Assembly (NCBI RefSeq): GCF_001184025.1
Contig: NZ_BBYG01000013.1
Span: 310,001 to 374,000 of the forward strand
Direction: 5' to 3'
Source of the DNA: Streptomyces maremycinicus
GTDB taxonomy: Bacteria; Actinomycetota; Actinomycetes; Streptomycetales; Streptomycetaceae
DNA: 64,000 nucleotides
The position numbers were made by a program, and so were the translations under genes. Under the pieces are notes generated by a model. That model saw only the letters and a list, made by a program, of their open reading frames with translations. It was not told the DNA's origin and did not search any database. Each line of letters begins with the position of its first letter. The first letter of the stretch is position 1. Shown piece after piece: positions 7,651-15,310 of this stretch.

Positions 7651-8820
7651 ATGGCATCCGGTACCCGGAAAGCGGCCGTGGTCGGTGTCGCCCTCTCCGA
7701 CTGCGGCCGAGTGGACGACGCCACCCCCTACGCCCTGCACGCGCAGGCGGCCCGGCGGGCCCTGGCGGACGCGGGGCTCGACCGGTCGCGGGTGGACGGC
7801 TTCGCGTCCGCCGGGCTCGGCACGCTGGCCCCCGTCGAGGTGGCCGACTACCTCGGCCTGCGGCCCACCTGGGTCGACTCCACCTCCGTCGGCGGTGCGA
7901 CCTGGGAGGTCATGGCCGCGCACGCGGCCGACGCGATCGCCGCCGGACATGCGAACGCGGTCCTGCTGGCGTACGGCTCGACGGCCCGCGCGGACGTGAA
8001 GGCGGGCCGCCGCACCGGCACCTTCGCCTTCGGCGGCCGCGGTCCGCTCCAGTTCGAGGTCCCCTACGGCCACACCCTGATCGCCAAGTACGCGATGGCC
8101 GCCCGCCGTCACATGCTCCGGTACGGCACGACGATCGAGCAGTTGGCGGAGGTGGCGGTCCAGGCACGGGCGAACGCGTCCCTGAACCCCGGTGCGATGT
8201 TCCGCGACCCGGTGACGGTGGACGACGTCCTGTCCGGCCCGATGATCGCCGACCCGTTCACGAAACTGCACTGCTGTCTGCGCTCCGACGGCGGCGCGGC
8301 GGTGCTCCTGGCCGCCGAGGAGTACGTCCGCGACTGCCGCACGGACCCGGTGTGGGTCCTCGGCACGGGGGAGCACGTCTCGCACGCCGCGATGTCCGGG
8401 TGGGACGACTTCACCGTCTCCCCGGCGGCGGTGAGCGGCCGACTGGCCTTCGAGCGGGCGGGCCTGCGCCCGCGGGAGATGGACTTCGCCGAGATCTACG
8501 ACGCCTTCACCTACATGACGCTGGTGACCCTGGAGGACCTGGGTTTCTGCGCGAAGGGCGAGGGCGGCGCGTTCGTGGAGAAGGGGCGGCTGACGCTGTC
8601 CGGCACCCTGCCGGTGAACACGGACGGGGGCGGCCTGTCGGCCCAGCATCCCGGGATGCGGGGGCTGTTCCTGCTGGTGGAGGCGGTGCGGCAACTGCGG
8701 GGCGAGGGCGGGGAGCGACAGGTGAGGACACCGGACGGGGGCCTGCCCCGGCTGGGGGTCGCCTCGGGGACAGGCGGCTGGTTCTGCTCGTCGGGCACGG
8801 TGGTCCTGGGCCGGGACTGA
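7651..8820 (+). CDS. Thiolase/lipid-transfer protein family, nucleophile cysteine absent
   Basis: This 389-residue thiolase-fold protein resembles SCP-x/Ltp-type acyl-CoA enzymes. The N-terminal half has DSTSVGGATWEV at about residues 77-88, where true thiolases carry the acyl-accepting cysteine; here the position is serine. The C-terminal half retains AEIYDAFTYMTLVTLEDLGF and the GGGLSAQHPGMRG histidine motif. Cysteine-less members such as Ltp2 act as retro-aldolases on hydroxyacyl-CoA when bound to a Zn-ribbon OB-fold (DUF35) partner. Such a partner is encoded at 11379-11798 behind the same operator. Aldolase activity is inferred; a lipid carrier is the alternative. Confidence 0.88.
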   Translation: MASGTRKAAVVGVALSDCGRVDDATPYALHAQAARRALADAGLDRSRVDGFASAGLGTLAPVEVADYLGLRPTWVDSTSVGGATWEVMAAHAADAIAAGHANAVLLAYGSTARADVKAGRRTGTFAFGGRGPLQFEVPYGHTLIAKYAMAARRHMLRYGTTIEQLAEVAVQARANASLNPGAMFRDPVTVDDVLSGPMIADPFTKLHCCLRSDGGAAVLLAAEEYVRDCRTDPVWVLGTGEHVSHAAMSGWDDFTVSPAAVSGRLAFERAGLRPREMDFAEIYDAFTYMTLVTLEDLGFCAKGEGGAFVEKGRLTLSGTLPVNTDGGGLSAQHPGMRGLFLLVEAVRQLRGEGGERQVRTPDGGLPRLGVASGTGGWFCSSGTVVLGRD

Positions 8821-8966
8821 GCCGACGCGACCGGCGCGCCACCCCTGCCCCACCCGACTCGCCGAAGTTCTCCGGCGGGGACGGCAACCTTTGCGGGACC
8901 GGCGGCGACCGACGGGGCGAAGGCTTTTTCAGGACGTGCTCCACCGAACCGCGTAAGGATTCATCC

Positions 8967-9959
8967 GTGGCATCCTCCTCGCACCGCCGGCCCCGCCCCG
9001 AGCGGCGCGCCCGCCGCGTTCCCCTCGTCACGGTGGTCGCCGTGGCGGCCGTCGCGCTCGCCGTGTCCCTGGTCGTCGCCTTCCGCCCGGACGGCGGGGC
9101 CGAGACCGGGGCCGACGGCGGGGCCCGCGCCGTCGAGCCCGCCGCCGGGGCCGCAGTGAGCGGTTCACCGACGGCGACCCGGACCACCGGGCCGTCACCG
9201 TCGCCGAAGCCGTCCACGGCGTCCCCGAGCGCGACGGCCGGCGGGACGGCCGCCCCCGCCGCCACACCCACCGGCGCGTCCGGCCCGTCGGGCGGACGTC
9301 CGGCCGGGACCGCCGCGCGGACCGCGGCCGGCACGGCACCGGCGGCGGGGCGGATCGCGCCCGGGACCGCCTACCGGGGTGTCGCCACCTCCTACGACGT
9401 CGGGAACGGCGACGGCGCCTGCTCCTACGGCCCCACCTCCGACGTCATGACGGCGGCGATGAACACCGCCGACTACGAGACGTCCAAGGCGTGCGGCGCG
9501 TACGTCCTCGTCCGGGCCGGGAGCGGAGCGTCGATCACGGTCCGCATCACCAACGAGTGCCCGGCGCCCTGCGAGGCCGGCCAACTCGACCTCAGCCGCC
9601 AGGCCTTCGCCGAGCTCGCCCCCCTCTCGGCGGGCCGCATACCGGTCACCTGGAGCCTGCTGAGCCCCGCCACCTCGGACACGGTCTCGATCCGCTACAA
9701 GACCGGCTCCACCCGGTACTGGTGCGGCATCCAGGCGATCGGCCACCGCAACCCGCTGGCCCGGCTGGAGGTCCGCACGGGCGCCGGCTGGACCCGGCTG
9801 GCGCGCACCGGGTACAACTACTTCCTCTCCGAGCAGGGCAGCGGCTGCGGCGGCGCGCTCCGGCTCACCGACATCTACGGGGAGCGGCTGACGGTGGAGG
9901 GGATCGCCGTCCGGGCGGACGTGGTGCAGCCGACGCGGGTCCAGTTCGCCCGGCACTGA
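8967..9959 (+). CDS. Secreted expansin-like protein (double-psi barrel plus CBM63-like domain)
   Basis: A GTG start with AAGGA seven bases upstream gives 330 residues. The order is a basic N-terminus, a membrane/signal segment (about 22-42), a Ser/Thr/Pro/Ala-rich linker (about 50-130), a double-psi beta-barrel (GVATSYDVGNGDGACSYG and later GQLDLSRQAFAEL, whose aspartate matches the essential one of bacterial expansins) and a C-terminal beta-sandwich with the aromatic stretch TRYWCGIQ. Bacterial expansins loosen cellulose or plant cell walls without hydrolysis. The gene stands alone. A role in plant-litter or root colonisation is likely but inferred. Confidence 0.88.
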   Translation: MASSSHRRPRPERRARRVPLVTVVAVAAVALAVSLVVAFRPDGGAETGADGGARAVEPAAGAAVSGSPTATRTTGPSPSPKPSTASPSATAGGTAAPAATPTGASGPSGGRPAGTAARTAAGTAPAAGRIAPGTAYRGVATSYDVGNGDGACSYGPTSDVMTAAMNTADYETSKACGAYVLVRAGSGASITVRITNECPAPCEAGQLDLSRQAFAELAPLSAGRIPVTWSLLSPATSDTVSIRYKTGSTRYWCGIQAIGHRNPLARLEVRTGAGWTRLARTGYNYFLSEQGSGCGGALRLTDIYGERLTVEGIAVRADVVQPTRVQFARH

Positions 9960-9964
9960 GCGCT

Positions 9965-9970
9965 TACTCT
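9965..9970 (+). promoter_or_regulatory. -10 box of a leaderless promoter
   Basis: TACTCT ends six bases before the ATG of the flavin-binding protein gene, and no ribosome-binding site is visible. Confidence 0.5.
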
Positions 9971-9976
9971 CGCGGT

Positions 9977-10642
9977 ATGGCCAAGGATCTTCATGAGCTG
10001 CTGAGGTCGCTGCGGGTGTGGGACCCGGAGGTGACCGCGCTGCCTCCGTTCGCCCCGGAGGAAGCCCCCGCCGAGCCGCTGCCGCTCTTCACGGACTGGT
10101 TCGCCGAGGCGGTGGCGGCGGGCGAACGCGAGCCGCACACGACGACCCTCGCCACGGTGGGCGAGGACGGCCTGCCGGACGCCCGCATCGTGATGCTGCA
10201 CGGCGCCGACGCGGACGGCTGGGCCTTCGCGACGCACGCCACCAGCCGGAAGGGCCGTCAGCTCGCCGCCCGCCCGTACGCGGCCCTCACCTTCTACTGG
10301 CCGGTGCTGGGCCGCCAGGTCCGGGTGCGCGGCCCGGTCGCCTCGGCCCCCTCCGAGGAGGCCCAGGCCGATCTGCACGCCCGCTCGACGGGGGCCCTGG
10401 CCGCCGCCCTGACCGGACGGCAGAGCGAGATCCTGACCTCGACGGAGGACCTGACGGCCGCGTCGGAGGCGGCCTGGGAGCACGCCCGCGCGAACCCGAC
10501 GGCCACCTCCCCGACCTGGACCCTGTACCGGCTGCGCCCGGACGAGGTCGAGTTCTTCCAGGGCGACAGCACCCGCCGACACGCACGACTGCGGTACCGC
10601 CGGACGGCGGGAGCCTGGTCCAGAGAACAACTCTGGCCGTGA
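9977..10642 (+). CDS. Pyridoxamine 5'-phosphate oxidase family flavoprotein
   Basis: The 221-residue protein has the split-barrel FMN-binding fold of PNPOx enzymes. It shows TTTLATVGEDGLPDARIVML at about residues 54-73, ATHATSRKGRQLAARPYAAL near 90 and the C-terminal LYRLRPDEVEFFQG region. It is a divergent paralogue: a second, more canonical pdxH lies at 59.6 kb, so this one probably uses another substrate or cofactor (FMN, F420 or heme). The neighbours give no functional clue. Confidence 0.85.
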   Translation: MAKDLHELLRSLRVWDPEVTALPPFAPEEAPAEPLPLFTDWFAEAVAAGEREPHTTTLATVGEDGLPDARIVMLHGADADGWAFATHATSRKGRQLAARPYAALTFYWPVLGRQVRVRGPVASAPSEEAQADLHARSTGALAAALTGRQSEILTSTEDLTAASEAAWEHARANPTATSPTWTLYRLRPDEVEFFQGDSTRRHARLRYRRTAGAWSREQLWP

Positions 10643-10750
10643 GAAGCCCCCGCTGACCCCGCCGAAAGTCCGGCGTCCGCCACGCTCCGGCCCCTCACTC
10701 ACCCGGAAGGGGCCGCCGGGCACCCCGCCCGCCTCCTGATCGGGCGCCCC

Positions 10751-11368
10751 TCAAGGCCGGTCCGGCTCCGGGTCCGTGGCCAGGCGGGCGTGGAGGTGGA
10801 CGTCGCGGAAGGCGTCCCGGCGGCCCGACTCCCACATCGCGCCGCGCAGGGTCCCCTCGCACGGGAAGCCGCAGCGTTCGGCGATCCGGCAGGAGGCGTC
10901 GTGGCCGAGCGCGTGGCCCAACTCCAGCCGGTGCAGACCGGCCTCGGTGAACGCCCAGCGGGCGGCGAGCAGCAGGGAGCGGGTGGCGACGTGCCGGCCG
11001 CGCGCCTCCGGCAGGACCCAGTAGCCGACCCTGGCGAAGCTCAGCACGCGGTCGATCATGTTCACCCCGACCTGCCCGAGGACCGTGCCGTCGGCCGCGT
11101 CCGTGACGCAGAACGTCATGGCGCGTCCGGCGGCCATGTCCGCGCCGCGGCCCTCCAGGGACGACCGGGCGCCCGCGGCGTCGGTGATCGTCCGCAGTGG
11201 GGTGTTCCAGCGCACGAACTCCGGGTCGACGTGCCCGCGCAGCCAGGCGTCCACGTCGGTGGCGGACTCCGGGTCCCAGGGCCGCAGGGTGAGGCCGTGG
11301 CCGTGGAGACCGGAGGCGAGGGGGGCCGGGTGCGGCTCGCGTATGTCGGTCATCCGGCCATTGAACAC
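10751..11368 (-). CDS. GNAT-family N-acetyltransferase (RimJ/RimL type)
   Basis: At 205 residues the protein spans one GNAT domain. LTLRPWDPESATDVDAWL opens the fold, FARVGYWVLPEARGRHVATR forms the acetyl-CoA pyrophosphate loop (about 108-127), and AGLHRLELGHALGHDASCRI and AERCGFPCEGTLRGA are the RimJ/RimL-type closing motifs. It would acetylate a protein N-terminus or small amine. The GTG start has AAGGA six bases upstream; an ATG five codons later (11353) is possible. The target is unknown. Confidence 0.88.
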   Translation of the reverse strand: MFNGRMTDIREPHPAPLASGLHGHGLTLRPWDPESATDVDAWLRGHVDPEFVRWNTPLRTITDAAGARSSLEGRGADMAAGRAMTFCVTDAADGTVLGQVGVNMIDRVLSFARVGYWVLPEARGRHVATRSLLLAARWAFTEAGLHRLELGHALGHDASCRIAERCGFPCEGTLRGAMWESGRRDAFRDVHLHARLATDPEPDRP

Positions 11369-11378
11369 CGCCGGTCCT

Positions 11379-11798
11379 TCACGGCGCGGGCCGGAACACC
11401 GGAACCCCGTCCCGGAACGCGACCGTCAGCGCCAGCCCCGCCCGCAGCCCCGCCGGCGGCCCCGCCGACTCACCCCCGGCCTCCCCCACCACCTCCGTGG
11501 ACATCCGCGGCCCCTCCGCCAGATCGACCACCGCCGCGACGTACGGCGTGCGCCCGTCGAAGGGCGGCAGGTCGTTGCGGTGGACGACGGACCAGGTGTA
11601 GAGGGTCGCCAGACCGCTCGCGTCCTCCCAGGTCACGTCCTCGCTCCAGCAGTACGGGCAGAACTCCCGGGGGTAGTGGTGGGCCCGTGCGCAGGCCCCG
11701 CAGCGCCGGATCAGCAGCCGGCCCTCGGCGGCCGCGTCCCAGTACACGCGGGTGAACGCGTCGGTCTCGGGAACGTCGGAACGGTCGCCCATCTCCAT
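11379..11798 (-). CDS. Zn-ribbon OB-fold protein (DUF35), probable thiolase/aldolase partner
   Basis: The 139-residue protein has the family signature: an N-terminal helix, the zinc ribbon CGACARAHHYPREFCPYC (four cysteines, about residues 33-50) and an OB-fold (LYTWSVVHRN onward). These proteins bind thiolase-like partners and complete their active site or acyl-CoA channel, as in Ltp2-type retro-aldolases. Its transcription starts inside a CTGACG-N3-CGTCAG operator like that of the thiolase gene at 7651, which makes that protein the likely partner. The ATG at 11798 sits seven bases after a TACCGT box; a second ATG is two codons in. Confidence 0.9.
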   Translation of the reverse strand: MEMGDRSDVPETDAFTRVYWDAAAEGRLLIRRCGACARAHHYPREFCPYCWSEDVTWEDASGLATLYTWSVVHRNDLPPFDGRTPYVAAVVDLAEGPRMSTEVVGEAGGESAGPPAGLRAGLALTVAFRDGVPVFRPAP

Positions 11799-11802
11799 GG
11801 AT

Positions 11803-11817
11803 CTGACGGTACGTCAG
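11803..11817. promoter_or_regulatory. Operator-like palindrome, site B
   Basis: CTGACGGTACGTCAG has 6-bp arms and a 3-bp centre. On the minus strand it contains TACCGT, which lies seven bases before the DUF35 gene ATG, exactly as in site A. Confidence 0.7.
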
Positions 11818-11910
11818 CTATCCCGCCACGGGAAGACCGCGCCGCCCGACGAGAGATCCCTGTGCGTCCGCCGTGAAACTGTGCGTCGACCGTGAATGCC
11901 ACGAAGATTG

Positions 11911-11940
11911 TTGACGATTTTGTTGGCGCCGAATTACGTT
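11911..11940 (+). promoter_or_regulatory. Candidate promoter of the esterase gene
   Basis: TTGACG and TACGTT are separated by 18 bases in a locally AT-richer stretch about 55 bases before the esterase start. The match is to the vegetative (HrdB-type) promoter pattern. Confidence 0.4.
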
Positions 11941-11996
11941 CGCCTTCGCAAGCCCGGAGAGCACAGTCACCACCCGGTTCATCGAGAGGCAGCATC

Positions 11997-13661
11997 GTGA
12001 AGCACAGGGCAGTCAAGCGCAGGTCGGTCGTCTTGGGGCTCGGCGCCACCGCGGGTGTCGCGGCTGTGGGCGGGATCGCCATCGGCGCGCAGGCTTCCAG
12101 CGGCTCGTCGGCGTCCTCGTCCTCGGACGCCGGTTCGCTGGCCTTCGACCCGGACGCCTGGACGAGGCTCACGACGACCGTCACGGACACCGCCGGCGAC
12201 GAGCACACCGTGACGTACCACTTCTGGAAGGCGATCACCTACGTCGCCAAGCCGGTGGACGCCGCCTACCAGTCGCTGAACGTGAGCGTGCCGGTGGAGA
12301 TCGACGGCACGGCGGTCGACGCGAGCGACGCGCCCATCCTGTTCGCGAACTCCGTCGGCGGCTACATGCCGTCCTCCGTGGCGGACGCCACCGGGATCGG
12401 CGCGGGCGGCATGGGCGGCGGAACGGGCGGCGGCGCACCCAGCGGCGCACCCAGCGGCGCGCCCTCCGCCAGCGCCTCCGCCTCGGCCTCCGCCCCCGGT
12501 GCCAACGGCAACACCAACGCCACCGGCGGGGCCCTGTCCTCCAACCAGCTGCTGGCCCTGGCCGCCGGCTACGTCGTCGTCGAGCCCGGCGCCCGCGGCC
12601 GTACGCTCAAGAACTCCGCCGGTGAGTACTACGGCGTGGCCCCCGCCGCGATCGTCGACCTCAAGGCCGCCGTGCGGTACGTACGGGCCAACAAGGGCGT
12701 CATCCCCGGCGACACCGACCGGATCGTGTCCGCCGGCACCAGCGCGGGCGGCGCGCTCTCCTCGCTGCTCGGCGCGTCAGGCGACAGCCCGCTCTACGCC
12801 GAGTACCTCGAGGAGCTCGGCGCGGCCGACGCCTCCGACGCGATCTTCGCGACCGGCGCCTGGTGCCCGATCACCGACCTGGAGCACGCCGACGGCTCCT
12901 ACGAGTGGAACTGGGGCACCAACGCCCTGGGCACCGGCAAGCAGGTCGACCAGACGGTGTCGAAGGCGCTCCGGTCGCAGTTCGCCGAGTACCAGGCCGG
13001 ACTGAAGCTCAGGGGACTCGGCGGCTTCGGTCCGCTGAACGCCCGCAACTACGACGAGTACCTGGTCGAGCAGTACCTGGAGCCGTCGGCCACCACCTAC
13101 CTGGCGGCCCTCTCCGACTCCGCCCGCGAGACGTACCTCGCCGCCAACACCTTCATCACCTGGAAGAACGGCAAGGCCGGCTTCACCTGGGCGGACTTCC
13201 TCACCCACGTCGGCGCCCGCAAGAAGACCGTACCGGCCTTCGACGCCTTCGACCTTTCGGCGGGCGAGAACAACGAGTTCGGCAAGGGCACGGTCCTCTC
13301 CCGTCACTTCACGGCGTACAGCCTGAGGAACGACACCACCGGGCTCACCGCCAAGCGCCTCGACAGCGACATCCCCGAGCTGCTGCGGCTGATGAACCCG
13401 ATGTACTTCCTGGTGGACAAGCCCAACCCGGGCCGCAGCAAGCACTGGTGGATCCGTCTCGGCACCAAGGACTCCGACACCTCGCTGACGGTCTCCGCCA
13501 ACATCGCCGCCGCGGCGAACGGCCTCGGCGACGACGTCGACCACCTCTACTACTGGGACCAGGGCCACGGCGCCAACACCGACCCGGGCGACTTCATCAC
13601 CTGGATCGCCAAGGTGACCGGCCACCGGGCCAGGACCGGCGGCAAGGCCGCGAAGCGGTAG
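11997..13661 (+). CDS. Tat-exported alpha/beta hydrolase, tannase-like (subtype B)
   Basis: The GTG start with GAGAGG upstream gives 554 residues. A twin-arginine signal (KRRSVVLGLG then a hydrophobic stretch) precedes the mature enzyme. The nucleophile motif GTSAGGALSSLLGA is at about residue 255. A late WDQGHGANTDPGDF (about 520) supplies the catalytic histidine. This layout and length match bacterial tannases/feruloyl-type esterases, which cleave galloyl or aromatic esters outside the cell. A low-complexity Gly/Ala/Ser/Pro insertion (about 138-170) lies between the lid and the core. The true substrate is untested; chlorogenate or ferulate esters are alternatives. Confidence 0.8.
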   Translation: MKHRAVKRRSVVLGLGATAGVAAVGGIAIGAQASSGSSASSSSDAGSLAFDPDAWTRLTTTVTDTAGDEHTVTYHFWKAITYVAKPVDAAYQSLNVSVPVEIDGTAVDASDAPILFANSVGGYMPSSVADATGIGAGGMGGGTGGGAPSGAPSGAPSASASASASAPGANGNTNATGGALSSNQLLALAAGYVVVEPGARGRTLKNSAGEYYGVAPAAIVDLKAAVRYVRANKGVIPGDTDRIVSAGTSAGGALSSLLGASGDSPLYAEYLEELGAADASDAIFATGAWCPITDLEHADGSYEWNWGTNALGTGKQVDQTVSKALRSQFAEYQAGLKLRGLGGFGPLNARNYDEYLVEQYLEPSATTYLAALSDSARETYLAANTFITWKNGKAGFTWADFLTHVGARKKTVPAFDAFDLSAGENNEFGKGTVLSRHFTAYSLRNDTTGLTAKRLDSDIPELLRLMNPMYFLVDKPNPGRSKHWWIRLGTKDSDTSLTVSANIAAAANGLGDDVDHLYYWDQGHGANTDPGDFITWIAKVTGHRARTGGKAAKR

Positions 13662-13669
13662 TTCCGCGC

Positions 13670-13692
13670 GCCTCCCGGCCCGCCCGGGAGGC
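13670..13692. terminator. Terminator hairpin after the esterase gene
   Basis: GCCTCCCGG and CCGGGAGGC form 9-bp arms around a 5-base loop, eight bases after the stop codon. The rest of the gap up to 14003 holds no convincing gene, only the promoter of the next one. Confidence 0.75.
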
Positions 13693-13990
13693 ATCCTGAA
13701 CGCGGAGGCGTGTGTTTCCCGTCATGGTCATGGACGCCCCGCCCGCGCCGGCGTCGGTCTCCCGTCATAAGCGACCGACGCCGTCGCACGCGACGCCCGG
13801 CCCGAGCGCACCTGGGCCGGGCGTCGCACCCTTCCCCGGGACGCGTCCCCGCCGTCGCGTCCCCACCGTCACACCCGGCCGGGCACAACCAAGTGGCCTA
13901 CGTCACCGGCCCTACCCGCACTTCCCCCACGCGTGATCGATCCGCAACCAATTCCGGTCTTGACCGAGACCCATCAACGGTCCCCGTGAT

Positions 13991-13996
13991 TACGCT
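13991..13996 (+). promoter_or_regulatory. -10 box of a leaderless promoter
   Basis: TACGCT ends seven bases before the ATG of the FAD monooxygenase gene. A TTGACC at 13960 is too far upstream (25 bases) to be a standard -35 partner. Confidence 0.45.
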
Positions 13997-14003
13997 CGCG
14001 CTC

Positions 14004-15191
14004 ATGGAAGACTCCGCACCGCGCCCGGCCCCCCAGGCGATCACCACCGCGAACCCGGCCGACCGCCCCGTCTACGTCATCGGCGGCGGTCCCGGCGGCC
14101 TCGCCACCGCGTACGCGCTGCGTGCCCAGGGCGTACGGGCCGTCGTCGTGGAGAAGGCCGACGCGGTCGGCGCGTCCTGGCGCCGCCATTACGACCGGCT
14201 GCATCTGCACACCACCCGGCGCCTCTCGGCCCTGCCGGGGCTGGTGATGCCACGCCGGTTCGGACGGTGGGTGGCCCGCGACGACATGGTGCGCTACCTG
14301 GAGAAGTACGCCGAGGTGCACGAGCTGGAGACCGTCACCGGCGTCGAGGTCTCCCGCGTGGAGCGCACCGCGGACGGCACCGGCTGGCTGCTGCGCGCCA
14401 GCGGCGGGCGCGAGCTGGTCGGCTCGGCGGTGGTCGTCGCCACCGGCTACAACCACACCCCGCACCTGCCGGACTGGCCCGGCCGCGAGACGTTCAAGGG
14501 CGAGCTGGCGCACGCCGCCGCCTACCGCAGCGGCAAGGAGTACGCGGGACGGGACGTCCTCGTCGTCGGCGTCGGCAACACCGGCGCGGAGATAGCCGTC
14601 GACCTGGTGGAGAACGGCGCGGCCCGGGTGCGGCTGTCCGTGCGCACCGCCCCGCACATCGTGCGCCGCTCCACGGCAGGCTGGGCCGCGCAGTACACGG
14701 CCGTGCTGGTACGGCGGCTCCCGGTGCGCCTGGTGGACCGGCTCGCGCGGCCGATGGCGAAGCTCAGCGTGCCCGACCTGTCGGCGCACGGTCTGCCCCG
14801 CCCCGACAGCGGTCTCTACTCCCGCGTCAAGGAGGGCGCCATCCCGGTGCAGGACGTCGGCCTGATCGACGCCGTGCGCAAGGGCAGGGTGGAGATCACG
14901 GCCGCCGTGACGGGCTTCGAGGAGGACGGGGTCGTCCTCGCCGACGGCACCCGGATCACCCCGGACGCCGTCGTCGCCGCCACCGGGTACGTCCGCGGCC
15001 TGGAGGACCTGGTCGGCCACCTCGGCGTGCTCGACGACCGCGGCAGACCCGTCGGCCACGGCGCCCGCCCCCCGAAGGACACTCCCGGCCTCTACTTCAC
15101 CGGCTTCACCACCCCCATCAGCGGCACACTCCGCGAGCTGGCGATCGACGCGGAGCGCATCGCGAAGGCGGTGCGCCGCCAACTCCGTTGA
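14004..15191 (+). CDS. Flavin-containing monooxygenase-like NAD(P)/FAD oxidoreductase
   Basis: The 395-residue protein has two Rossmann folds. The FAD motif is GGGPGGLATAYAL at about residues 27-39, and the NADPH motif is GVGNTGAEIAVDL at about 190-202. Between them is FKGELAHAAAY, which fits the flavin monooxygenase fingerprint FxGxxxHxxxY. The family oxygenates nucleophilic N or S atoms or ketones. It is followed, 119 bases later, by an amine-oxidase gene, and the two could form an amine-processing pair. The substrate is unknown. Confidence 0.88.
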   Translation: MEDSAPRPAPQAITTANPADRPVYVIGGGPGGLATAYALRAQGVRAVVVEKADAVGASWRRHYDRLHLHTTRRLSALPGLVMPRRFGRWVARDDMVRYLEKYAEVHELETVTGVEVSRVERTADGTGWLLRASGGRELVGSAVVVATGYNHTPHLPDWPGRETFKGELAHAAAYRSGKEYAGRDVLVVGVGNTGAEIAVDLVENGAARVRLSVRTAPHIVRRSTAGWAAQYTAVLVRRLPVRLVDRLARPMAKLSVPDLSAHGLPRPDSGLYSRVKEGAIPVQDVGLIDAVRKGRVEITAAVTGFEEDGVVLADGTRITPDAVVAATGYVRGLEDLVGHLGVLDDRGRPVGHGARPPKDTPGLYFTGFTTPISGTLRELAIDAERIAKAVRRQLR

Positions 15192-15310
15192 CGCTTACTT
15201 CAGTTACCGACGCGTCAGATGTGACGAGAGCGTTGTCCCGGGCCCCCACGCGAAGCCAGAATGTGAGCCCTGTTCACCTTTCCGGCTCCCCCTCTCTACG
15301 GAGGACGCAC

